Origin: JBBRFH01 sp038224615
GTDB lineage: Bacteria > Planctomycetota > Phycisphaerae > Tepidisphaerales > Tepidisphaeraceae
Length of the DNA: 9,437 nucleotides
Assembly (NCBI GenBank): GCA_038224615.1
Contig: JBBRFH010000132.1
Location: 1 to 9,437, forward strand
Reading direction: 5' to 3'
The translations under genes and the position numbers were made by a program. Shown here in pieces: positions 1 to 6,036 of the stretch (the stretch's first letter is position 1; each line of letters opens with the position of its first letter). Below the pieces are notes generated by a model. That model ran no database searches. It worked only from the letters and a program-made list of their open reading frames with translations, and was not told the origin of the DNA.

Positions 1-440
1 CTGGCTCTCCAGGGACACCGGGAAAGGGTTGGGGTGGCGTGGGGGCGTTTCTGCGCGACCGACTTCTGCACACAAAATCCCGCGAAGGCGTAAGCGACCA
101 CCCATTGCCATATTCCCAGGCGGACGTCGCTTGCGCCTTCGGGGGAGAAGCCAGACGTTTTCTGCTAAGCCAGCTCGACCGGCAGTGCCTCACCGCAGCC
201 TCCCCCGCGAGTACGCGGGACTTGATGGGGACACCTGCGATTGCCCTGCCTGGCAATCTCCAACCGATGGCAAGCGAGCGAAGCCAGATCGCCTGTGCCG
301 CGCCGTCCGGTGCGACCAATCGCACCCCTCATAATTATCCTCCGGCCTCACTTTTCCGCCGCTTTTTGCGAGCACCGGCGGTAGAAATGAGCCTGCACGA
401 AGCGCTCAGAATGCGCGCGTGATCTGGAATCCGGTTTTTT
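1..440. other. Non-coding region with several short hairpins
   Basis: I see no credible gene here: the short open frames on both strands are low-complexity, Arg/Pro-rich and have no recognisable domain. What can be seen is palindromes. A 16-bp stem with one G-T wobble pairs 83-98 with 126-141. A 6-bp stem with a four-base loop spans 204-219. A 7-bp stem with a six-base loop spans 239-258. A perfect 7-bp stem with loop CCAA spans 309-326. None is followed by a clear T-run, so I do not call terminators. No tRNA-like T-loop sequence or known riboswitch core was recognised. The region could hold a structured RNA, the remains of a mobile element, or only intergenic repeats. Confidence 0.5.
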
Positions 441-451
441 CCCCCGAAGCA

Positions 452-697
452 GGAGGTTGGGTGGGGGTTGCGGCGTCAAGGTGCTTGGGTCGCGCCCAAG
501 ACCGCAGAGACACGAAAGCACCAAGGGCCACGAAGGGAATCACGAAGAAAATAGTAGGCATGTGGAACGGCGTGAAATCCCCGCTCGCGTTTCCTTCGTG
601 CTGAACTTCGCGACCCTTGGTGACTTCGTGTCTCTGGCTTTCGGTGCCTATCTGGGCAACGGAAGGACTCGGACGCCGCAACCCCCACTCGACCTCC
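452..697. repeat. 246-bp imperfect inverted repeat, MITE-like element
   Basis: Three nested pairs of inverted arms make this one large palindrome. The outer 26-bp arms (452-477 and 672-697, sharing GGGGGTTGCGGCGTC) differ at about three positions. The middle 31-bp arms (505-535 and 606-636) share the CAGAGACACGAA..CACCAAGGG pattern with few mismatches. The inner arms are 541-550 and 590-600 (CACGAAG-AAA). A near-identical 16-mer beginning CCCCCGAAG occurs directly repeated at 441-456 and 696-711 and may be a target-site duplication, although it overlaps the right arm slightly. There is no room for a transposase. The structure fits a non-autonomous miniature element or a REP-like sequence; a long structured RNA is the alternative. 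Confidence 0.65.
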
Positions 698-747
698 CCC
701 GAAGGAGGCGGAGCCGGAGCGTTCTTTCACAAGTGAATAGCGTTCAG

Positions 748-861
748 ATGTATCAAATGTAGCGCGCGCACACGATGCATCAGTGATACATCGGCCGTAA
801 ACCATGGACTGAGAGCGACTTCGGCCGCGGGGTGGATATCGCAATGTAGCAGGTGATACAT
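748..861. promoter_or_regulatory. Three copies of ATGTATCA/TGATACAT, possible operator array
   Basis: ATGTATCA occurs at 748-755 and its reverse complement TGATACAT at 784-791 and 854-861. The middle copy is half of a 19-bp near-palindrome (774-792) in which GATGCATCA and TGATACATC flank a central G. The string AATGTAGC also repeats next to the first and third copies. Repeated inverted 8-mers 150-260 bases ahead of the methyltransferase start would fit binding sites of a dimeric repressor or activator. No regulator gene is visible in the window, so this is inference from repetition alone. Confidence 0.3.
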
Positions 862-1011
862 TTGCGTTGCGCGGTCAACGGGCTGATCGCGCAACCCAGC
901 CAACTCCGGCCGGGACAGTGGGGATTGTAACGCATGGCTACAACGGCCGCGTCGATAGGATTGGATGTAGGCGGGATTTATGCGCGCGGGGGCGGTAGGC
1001 TCGGCGGTCTG

Positions 1012-1866
1012 ATGAAACGCTCGCCTGATGACCGTCGGCCCAAGCCCTCCCCCAAGCCGCAGCTGGCCCCTACCACCGACTGGCACGATATCGCACAGTG
1101 GTATGACGAACTCGTCGGAGAATCCGGGTCAGAATACCACCAGCATGTCGTACTGCCGGGGGTCATTCGACTTCTGGCACCGCAAGCCGGGCAACGCGTC
1201 CTCGACGTCGCCTGCGGCCAGGGCGTGCTGTGCCGGCTGCTGTGGACACGCGGGGTGTCCACGGTCGGCATCGACGCCGCGCGAGACCTGATCGAATTGG
1301 CGAAGAAACACGCAGGAGACGACGGGAAAGCAAACCGATTCTTCGTCGGCGATGCACGCGAACTAGGCTTCCTGCTCGAAGCCGAATTTGACTCGGCGGC
1401 GTGCGTGCTGGCGATGCAGAACATCCATCCGATCCAGCCCGTGTTCGCGGGCGTGAGCCGGGCACTGAAGCCCGGCGGGAAGTTTGTCGTCGCGATGATG
1501 CACCCGGCGTTCCGCGGGGCGAAGGAATCGCACTGGGGGTGGGATGAGCAAAGGAAGGTTCAGTACCGGCGCGTCGATCGCTACCTCATCCCGCGAAAGA
1601 GTCCGATCGTCGCCCACCCGGGACGAAAACAGCACTCGGAGTACACGTGGACGTTCCACAAGCCGATTGAGAGCTACGTCAAAGCCGCCCGCAATTCGGG
1701 TCTGCTGATCGACGCGATCGAAGAGTGGCCGAGCCACAAGACCAGCCAGCCGGGCCCGCGCCAGGCGGCAGAGAATCAGGCTCGCAAGGAGATCCCGATG
1801 TTCATGGCAATCAGGTGCGTGAAGGTGGGCGCCAGTGCCAGTTCTCACGCAACAGATAGCGACTGA
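1012..1866 (+). CDS. Class I SAM-dependent methyltransferase
   Basis: A 284-residue protein with the Rossmann-type methyltransferase core. Residues 63-71 (VLDVACGQG) are motif I, the glycine-rich SAM-binding loop. GID at 86-88 supplies the acidic residue expected to bind the ribose. GDA at 113-115 is the adenine-contacting Asp region. LKPGGKF at 152-158 is the usual post-core loop. The N-terminal WHDIAQWYDELV (24-35) resembles the lead-in helix of small-molecule methyltransferases of the Methyltransf_11/25 type. The substrate cannot be inferred. I chose ATG 1012 because family similarity begins shortly after it; an in-frame ATG at 934 would add 26 Gly/Ala-rich residues that look non-coding. 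Neither start has a good Shine-Dalgarno sequence. The rhomboid gene starts 48 bases downstream, so the two may share a transcript, with no clear functional link. Confidence 0.86.
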   Translation: MKRSPDDRRPKPSPKPQLAPTTDWHDIAQWYDELVGESGSEYHQHVVLPGVIRLLAPQAGQRVLDVACGQGVLCRLLWTRGVSTVGIDAARDLIELAKKHAGDDGKANRFFVGDARELGFLLEAEFDSAACVLAMQNIHPIQPVFAGVSRALKPGGKFVVAMMHPAFRGAKESHWGWDEQRKVQYRRVDRYLIPRKSPIVAHPGRKQHSEYTWTFHKPIESYVKAARNSGLLIDAIEEWPSHKTSQPGPRQAAENQARKEIPMFMAIRCVKVGASASSHATDSD

Positions 1867-1876
1867 CCGGCCGCAC

Positions 1877-1904
1877 TCGACATCCGCCGTTCGACACTCG
1901 ACAC
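1877..1904 (+). repeat. Seven-base phased TCGACAC repeat between two genes
   Basis: The 48-base gap between methyltransferase and rhomboid contains TCGACAT (1877-1883), a degenerate unit (1884-1890), then TCGACAC twice (1891-1904), all in one seven-base phase. This is the same periodicity as the larger inverted heptamer repeats at 5428-5534 and 6535-6599. No reverse-complement arm is present here. It lies just upstream of the rhomboid start, where I see no Shine-Dalgarno sequence. Confidence 0.5.
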
Positions 1905-1914
1905 TGCCCCACCC

Positions 1915-2850
1915 ATGCGATTCATCGGCACCATCTCCACCGAACCCGACGCACGACGGTTCTGCGATTACCTGCTGACGCAGGAGATCGACGCACACGC
2001 CGAGGAACAGACTTCGGACAGGGCGTGGCAGGTGTGGATCGAGCACGATGACGACGTGGACGCGGGGAAGATCGAATTCGAGCAGTTTCGGCAGTCGCCT
2101 GCCGATGCGAAGTACAACGCGTCATCGGCGGCGAAAAAGCTGCGCGACGCCGAGCAGAAACAGGCGATGAAGCGGCGCGCCAATTACCGCGACGTCCGCA
2201 CGACCTGGGCGTCGGCCTCGATGGGCAAGTACGGTACGCCGGTAGCGGTGACGTTGATTTTCCTGTGCGTGATCGTCGGGGGCTTCACGCAGTTCGGCGA
2301 GAAGCGCGACTCGCCGATCTATCACGCGCTGCTGTTTGACTACAATCGGGAGGTCTTCTCGAACACGGAGGATCTCACCCGCGAGCCGTCGATGTTCGAC
2401 AGCATCAAGCGTGGCGAGGTATGGCGGCTGGTGACGCCGATGTTCATTCACTACGGCCCGATGCATCTGGTTTTCAACCTGATGTGGCTCTGGCAGCTCG
2501 GCCGTATCATTGAAAGCCGCAAGGGAAGCCTGTTTTTCGCGATGATTACGCTGGCGATCTCCGCCATCAGTTGCACGGCTCAGGCGCTGTGGGCCTACTC
2601 GCTGTTTGGCGGGATGTCGGGCGTGGTCGCCGGGCTGCTGGGGTACGCGTGGATGAAGAGCCGCCTGCAGCCGTACGAAGGCATCCACGTCAGCACGCAG
2701 ACGGTGAGCTACATGATCGCGTGGCTCGTCATCTGCTCGTTCGGTTTCGTCGGCAGCATCGCCAACGCGGCCCACTGGGGCGGGTTGGCGATCGGCATGA
2801 TGATCGGCGTGGTGCCGTACGTGGTGCGCCGCTACTTGCGGAAGTCGTGA
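1915..2850 (+). CDS. Rhomboid intramembrane serine protease, GlpG-type
   Basis: A 311-residue inner-membrane protease expected to cleave transmembrane helices of substrate proteins. Residues 1-70 resemble the cytosolic N-terminal domain of E. coli GlpG (RFIGTISTEPDARRFCDYLL; SPADAKY). About six membrane segments follow from residue 107, with a large loop between the first two. All the catalytic signatures are visible: WRLVTPMFIH at 170-179; H184 and N188 in HLVFN (matching GlpG H150/N154, the oxyanion site); GGMSG at 232-236 with nucleophile S235 (GlpG S201); and H287 in AAHWGG (GlpG H254). It is therefore predicted to be active. The start is the first ATG of the frame and gives a complete GlpG-like N-terminus, although there is no clear ribosome-binding site. 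It probably shares a transcript with the methyltransferase. Substrate unknown; the membrane proteins encoded downstream are possible but unsupported candidates. Confidence 0.94.
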   Translation: MRFIGTISTEPDARRFCDYLLTQEIDAHAEEQTSDRAWQVWIEHDDDVDAGKIEFEQFRQSPADAKYNASSAAKKLRDAEQKQAMKRRANYRDVRTTWASASMGKYGTPVAVTLIFLCVIVGGFTQFGEKRDSPIYHALLFDYNREVFSNTEDLTREPSMFDSIKRGEVWRLVTPMFIHYGPMHLVFNLMWLWQLGRIIESRKGSLFFAMITLAISAISCTAQALWAYSLFGGMSGVVAGLLGYAWMKSRLQPYEGIHVSTQTVSYMIAWLVICSFGFVGSIANAAHWGGLAIGMMIGVVPYVVRRYLRKS

Positions 2851-2983
2851 GCGACCCAGCCATGGTGTCGGCCGACGGTTTCTGGCGTCGTACCGAGGCG
2901 GGCGCGTCAAGGGGTCAGGCGATGGGTCCAGAAAAGCCCCTGAAAACCGCCGGGGTCCGATAAGACCGCGACGACCAATACCA

Positions 2984-3013
2984 TTGACGGCGATCGGCTC
3001 GGGGCGATATAAT
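2984..3013 (+). promoter_or_regulatory. Near-consensus sigma-70-type promoter
   Basis: TTGACG (2984-2989) and TATAAT (3008-3013) are separated by 18 bases. The -10 box is a perfect consensus and the -35 box matches at five of six positions. In this GC-rich sequence such a pair is unlikely by chance. Initiation near 3020 would leave a leader of about 130 bases before the VWA start at 3151. It is well placed to drive the VWA-ExbB-ExbD-ExbD-TPR block. Function is inferred from sequence only. Confidence 0.65.
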
Positions 3014-3140
3014 GGAGTGTCGGTGCCCGCGTCCCCGACGCGTGTGCCGCCGCGACGCCCCCAGCCTGCCTCGATCCGCCCTGTTTCGTCGTCCAGCAGG
3101 CTGTCCGTGAACGGGCGTGTGTAGGTTTTTGCAAGCGCGT

Positions 3141-3145
3141 GAGGA
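3141..3145 (+). promoter_or_regulatory. Shine-Dalgarno sequence fixing the VWA gene start
   Basis: GAGGA lies five bases before ATG 3151. The alternative GTG start at 3139 overlaps this site and has no comparable sequence upstream, so ATG 3151 is preferred. Confidence 0.6.
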
Positions 3146-3150
3146 TCGTC

Positions 3151-4314
3151 ATGAGCAGCAGCCCCACCCCTGAGCCACCGATGCCGAAAGTACCTTCGCC
3201 CCCCACTGCTGCCGGCGCTCCGCCGATGCCGCCGGGCGAGGCGGGCGTGCCGCTGCCGCCGGGGGTCGATTTCGCGACCGAAGGGGACGGGCACCGTCAT
3301 GGCGGCGGCGTCATGGCAAGTCCGGTCGCTTCGTTCGTCACCGGCGCAGGCACCAGTGTCCTGCTGCACCTGGCGATCATCATCGCCGGAATCCTGCTCA
3401 TCGAGCCGGTTCGCAACAAATTGGCCGGGCTGATTACGGTCGAAGAACAGAACATTATCCCGACCGCGGAACTCGCCACCGATACGCCAGGCGGGATTCC
3501 CAACCCGGGCATGAACAACGCCCCCGACCGCGCCGCGGCCCAGAGCGTGGATAGCTCGGTTAACCAGTCCGACAGTTTCGCCACCGCCAAGAGCGAGACG
3601 TTGAGCAACACCCTGTCAGCTAATACTGGCGACGCGCCGGTCGTCATCGGCGCGGGCGGCAAGAATGCCGGGCTCAGTTCCAGCGCCAACAGCGGGCTGG
3701 CCAAGTTCGGCGTGCCCGGGGGCGGTGGCCCGCCCGGTCCGAAAGGCGCGGTCTTCGGCAACGGCGGCAACGCCTACCGCATCGTCTTCATCTGCGACGG
3801 CACCGGCACCATGGGCGACAAGATGCCCGTCCTCCGCCGCGAACTGCTCAGCACCGTCAGCAAGCTCAAGCCCAAGCAGGAATACAACGTAATTTTCTAC
3901 CGCGACGGCAAGGAGCAAGGCGTTGCCGCTGCCAACCCGACGCTGATGAACGCCACGCCGCAGAACAAGACTAAGACCGAGGAATTCCTCAAGAAGCTCT
4001 CGATCGCCGGCGACACCGATCCGACGCCCGCCATCGAGATGGCGTTCAAGATGAAGCCGCAACTGGTCTACCTGCTCTCCGACGGCGCGTTCGACCGCCT
4101 GAAGACCTACGACCAAGTCACCAAGCAGATCAACGACCTCAACAAGGACAAGACCGCCCGCGTCAACACGATCCTGTTCCAGAACGCTGACAACACCAAC
4201 GGCGAAACCCCCGAGCAGTTGAAGAAAGCCGCCGCCGTCATGGAACAGATCGCCAAGGCGAACGGCGGTAACTTCGTCGCAGTCGATATCCGCCGGTTGT
4301 ACGGAGGCCAGTAA
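3151..4314 (+). CDS. Membrane-anchored VWA protein with a TonB/TolA-like transmembrane helix
   Basis: A 387-residue protein in three parts. Residues 1-58 are Pro/Gly-rich with no signal peptide. One membrane helix follows (about 61-84), containing S69-V-L-L-H73. A Gly/Ser/Asn-rich linker (about 100-207) leads to a von Willebrand A domain (208-387). The VWA metal site (MIDAS) is recognisable: D216-x-T218-x-T220 for the usual DxSxS, T289 in GDTDPTP, and D311 in LLSDGAFD. An N-in topology would put the VWA domain in the periplasm. The Ser-x-x-x-His pattern is that of TonB (S16/H20) and TolA (S18/H22), which use it to engage ExbB-ExbD or TolQ-TolR. With those channel genes next door and no TonB or TolA present, I infer a transducer role. 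The VWA fold is well supported; the transducer role is a hypothesis. Simple membrane-tethered metal-dependent binding is the alternative. Confidence 0.86.
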   Translation: MSSSPTPEPPMPKVPSPPTAAGAPPMPPGEAGVPLPPGVDFATEGDGHRHGGGVMASPVASFVTGAGTSVLLHLAIIIAGILLIEPVRNKLAGLITVEEQNIIPTAELATDTPGGIPNPGMNNAPDRAAAQSVDSSVNQSDSFATAKSETLSNTLSANTGDAPVVIGAGGKNAGLSSSANSGLAKFGVPGGGGPPGPKGAVFGNGGNAYRIVFICDGTGTMGDKMPVLRRELLSTVSKLKPKQEYNVIFYRDGKEQGVAAANPTLMNATPQNKTKTEEFLKKLSIAGDTDPTPAIEMAFKMKPQLVYLLSDGAFDRLKTYDQVTKQINDLNKDKTARVNTILFQNADNTNGETPEQLKKAAAVMEQIAKANGGNFVAVDIRRLYGGQ

Positions 4315-4530
4315 GCAGTAATACGTGTCGTCGTTGCCCCCATCGCGTGTCATCGTCGTCGCAGGGCGTGGTCCCTCGTCTGATTGATCGCCCGCACTCC
4401 CCGCTCAATACCGCCGGCGTTGTCGCCTTCCTGGTGTTTGAGTGGATCGTGGCTTCGATGCGAATCTGGGGATGATGCCGTCAGTCGCGAAGGACAGAGC
4501 AACACAAGGGTGTCAGCACCAGCCATGAAC

Positions 4531-4536
4531 GGAAGG
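4531..4536 (+). promoter_or_regulatory. Shine-Dalgarno sequence fixing the ExbB/TolQ start
   Basis: GGAAGG sits eight bases before ATG 4545, ideal spacing. The in-frame TTG at 4539 is only two bases from it and is rejected as a start. The rest of the 230-base gap after the VWA gene (4315-4530) shows no gene, clear terminator or convincing promoter. Confidence 0.65.
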
Positions 4537-4544
4537 TTTTGAGC

Positions 4545-5420
4545 ATGCGTCGGAAAAACTCAATCGGTCGATTTCTTTTGCTCGCCGTGATGTTGATCGC
4601 GGTGGGCTATCTCGCCAGCACCGGCTTTGCCCAGGAGACGGCCGCCGATGCGACCGGCGCAGACGGGCCCAAGCCCGGGCAGTCGGCCGCCATTACCATC
4701 GTCATCCGGCTGGTCATCAGCCATATTGACCCGGTCACCATCATCATCCTGATCCTGTCGATGATCGGCCTGTCGCTGATCATCACGTCGGCGTTACGGC
4801 TGCGCAAGAACGCGTTCATGCCGGACGAGACGACCGAGGAGATCCGCAAGATGATCGAGGGCCGGCAGTTCAAGGAACTGATCGAGTACACCGAAACCGA
4901 CCCGTCGTTCGTCGCCAAGGCGATCAACCCCGCCCTCAAGCGGGCACCGAGCTTCAGCGCGATGAAAGAAGCAATGGAAACCAGCATCGGCGAGCAGACC
5001 GCCGAGCAGTTCCGCAAGATCGAGTACCTGAACATCATCGGCAACCTTGGCCCGCTCCTGGGTCTGCTCGGTACGGTCATGGGCATGATCAAGGCGTTCA
5101 ACGACATGCAGGAAGCCAAAGGCTCGGCCGACCCGACGCTGCTGGCCGGCGGTATCGCGACCGCACTCGCACACACGTTTATGGGTCTGTTCCTGGCCGT
5201 TCCGGCGCTGGCGGCGTTCGGCATCCTGCGGACGGTCACCGATCGTCTGACGATCCGGGCCGCTTTGGTGTGTGAAGAACTGCTGCTGATGATCAAGCCC
5301 GCCGAGGCCAAGCCCGGCGCCGCAGCAGCCCGCGCCGCCGGTGCCGCCGCTCCTGGTGCCCCGGCCCGTCCGCGCGTCACCCCCGTCCCGCAACCGCCCC
5401 CCGCCCCGGCACAGGCGTGA
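4545..5420 (+). CDS. MotA/TolQ/ExbB proton channel family protein
   Basis: A 291-residue inner-membrane channel subunit, the motor that couples proton flow to a periplasmic partner. Residues 1-29 look like a cleaved signal peptide (cut near GFA29/Q30), a feature absent from E. coli ExbB. Transmembrane helix 1 is about 63-85 (DPVTIIILILSMIGLSLIIT), followed by a charged cytoplasmic region. Helix 2 (about 164-184) contains GLLGTVMGM with T177. Helix 3 (about 198-228) contains GGIATALAHT and AVPALAAF. T177 and T211 match the conserved pore threonines of ExbB (T148, T181). The position of E. coli ExbB E176 is T206 here, and H210 lies one residue before T211. A cytoplasmic Ala/Pro-rich tail covers 251-291. 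Two ExbD genes follow. Whether it serves a TonB-, Tol- or other type of system cannot be read from this protein alone. Confidence 0.94.
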   Translation: MRRKNSIGRFLLLAVMLIAVGYLASTGFAQETAADATGADGPKPGQSAAITIVIRLVISHIDPVTIIILILSMIGLSLIITSALRLRKNAFMPDETTEEIRKMIEGRQFKELIEYTETDPSFVAKAINPALKRAPSFSAMKEAMETSIGEQTAEQFRKIEYLNIIGNLGPLLGLLGTVMGMIKAFNDMQEAKGSADPTLLAGGIATALAHTFMGLFLAVPALAAFGILRTVTDRLTIRAALVCEELLLMIKPAEAKPGAAAARAAGAAAPGAPARPRVTPVPQPPPAPAQA

Positions 5421-5427
5421 GGAAGTA

Positions 5428-5534
5428 GGCCTTGGGCCGTGGGCCTTTGGCATTGGTGAAATCAGATGCGAATCGGAAGCCGCCGATCATTCGGTTGACT
5501 TCCACTAAGGCCCAAGGCCCAAGCCCCAAGGCCC
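5428..5534. repeat. Inverted tandem heptamer repeat (GGCCTTG / AAGGCCC)
   Basis: The ExbB-ExbD gap is filled by a regular structure. The left arm (5428-5455) is four seven-base units related to GGCCTTG. The right arm (5507-5534) is four units, three of them AAGGCCC and one AAGCCCC. The arms are reverse complements: 5428-5450 pairs with 5511-5533 at 20 of 23 positions around a 60-base spacer. A strong RNA hairpin would form inside the operon. It could limit read-through, stabilise mRNA, or be a dispersed genomic repeat. There is no T-run, so it is not a classical terminator. Confidence 0.75.
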
Positions 5535-5541
5535 AATAACC

Positions 5542-6030
5542 ATGAAACACCAGATGCCCGAGAGTCACAGCACGCACCCCAACGTGGTGCCGCTGATCGA
5601 CATCATCATGTGTCTGATCATCTTCTACATGCTGATCGCCAAGATCGGCGTGGACACCGGCGAAGATGAGACGATCAAGCTGCCGTTCGGACGGCTCGGC
5701 AAAGAGATCAAGTCGATGGACAAGTCGCTGCTGGTCAACGTCAAGGAGGTCAACGGCCAGCCCGAGATCTCCGCGATGATCGACTCCACCAGCGGCAAAG
5801 GCCGTGAGAATCTCTTCCTCGAGGGCGGCGGCAGCGGTCGACGCTTTGTGGACGTGCTTAAGAAACTCCGTAAGGACTTCGGCGATGACTTCAAGCTCAT
5901 CGTCCGCGGCGACCAGGACATGACCTTCTCCGTCCTCCAGCAGGTGCTGCTGTCGGCGGCCCAGGCGAACGTCAAGAGCCTCAACTTCCAGACCACCACC
6001 AAACAGGCGCCGGCAGGCAGCGAAGGGTAA
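5542..6030 (+). CDS. Biopolymer transport protein, ExbD/TolR family (copy 1)
   Basis: A 162-residue single-pass protein expected to sit inside the ExbB pore, anchored in the inner membrane with its C-terminal domain in the periplasm. A short N-terminus (1-13) precedes the helix NVVPLIDIIMCLIIFYMLIA (14-33). D20 is the conserved membrane aspartate that carries protons (E. coli ExbD D25). The periplasmic domain (about 40-150) includes KLIVRGDQDMTFSVLQQVL, typical of the ExbD/TolR fold where residues after the RGD segment pack in a helix. The tail is short and polar, ending SEG. The start is the only ATG that keeps the N-terminus before the helix, but no Shine-Dalgarno sequence is visible because the heptamer repeat runs almost up to it. 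It lies six bases before the second copy and is probably translationally coupled to it. Confidence 0.9.
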   Translation: MKHQMPESHSTHPNVVPLIDIIMCLIIFYMLIAKIGVDTGEDETIKLPFGRLGKEIKSMDKSLLVNVKEVNGQPEISAMIDSTSGKGRENLFLEGGGSGRRFVDVLKKLRKDFGDDFKLIVRGDQDMTFSVLQQVLLSAAQANVKSLNFQTTTKQAPAGSEG

Positions 6031-6036
6031 CCCGCC

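Larger units (their letters stand above)
2851..3150. other. Intergenic region: end of first unit, start of the VWA/Exb unit
   Basis: This 300-base gap separates the rhomboid gene from the VWA gene. It contains a strong promoter (2984-3013) and then a leader of about 130 bases. The leader is GC-rich and has no obvious small open reading frame or riboswitch core that I recognise. A weak inverted pairing between AGGGGTCA-like and AGCCCCTGA-like segments around 2915-2943 lacks a T-run, so I do not call a terminator for the rhomboid unit. Confidence 0.45.

Noticed and set aside
29..422. Overlapping small open frames on the + strand
   Set aside because: Arg/Pro/Ser-rich, with no motif, no ribosome-binding site and several competing frames; the DNA is better described by hairpins.
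484..500. Small hairpin CTTGGG-loop-CCCAAG as a terminator
   Set aside because: No T-run follows, it is inside the larger inverted repeat, and no gene ends just upstream on the + strand.
934..1011. Upstream in-frame ATG that would lengthen the methyltransferase by 26 residues
   Set aside because: The extra residues are Gly/Ala-rich with no family similarity, and there is no better ribosome-binding site than at ATG 1012. Both starts remain possible.
2122..3369. Long minus-strand open frame of 415 codons
   Set aside because: It lies across the rhomboid gene, promoter and VWA start, and is Arg/His-rich with no domain. It is an antisense by-product of GC-rich coding sequence.
5428..5534. Rho-independent terminator after the ExbB gene
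   Set aside because: The stem is strong but the spacer is 60 bases and no T-run follows. The downstream ExbD genes belong to the same functional block.
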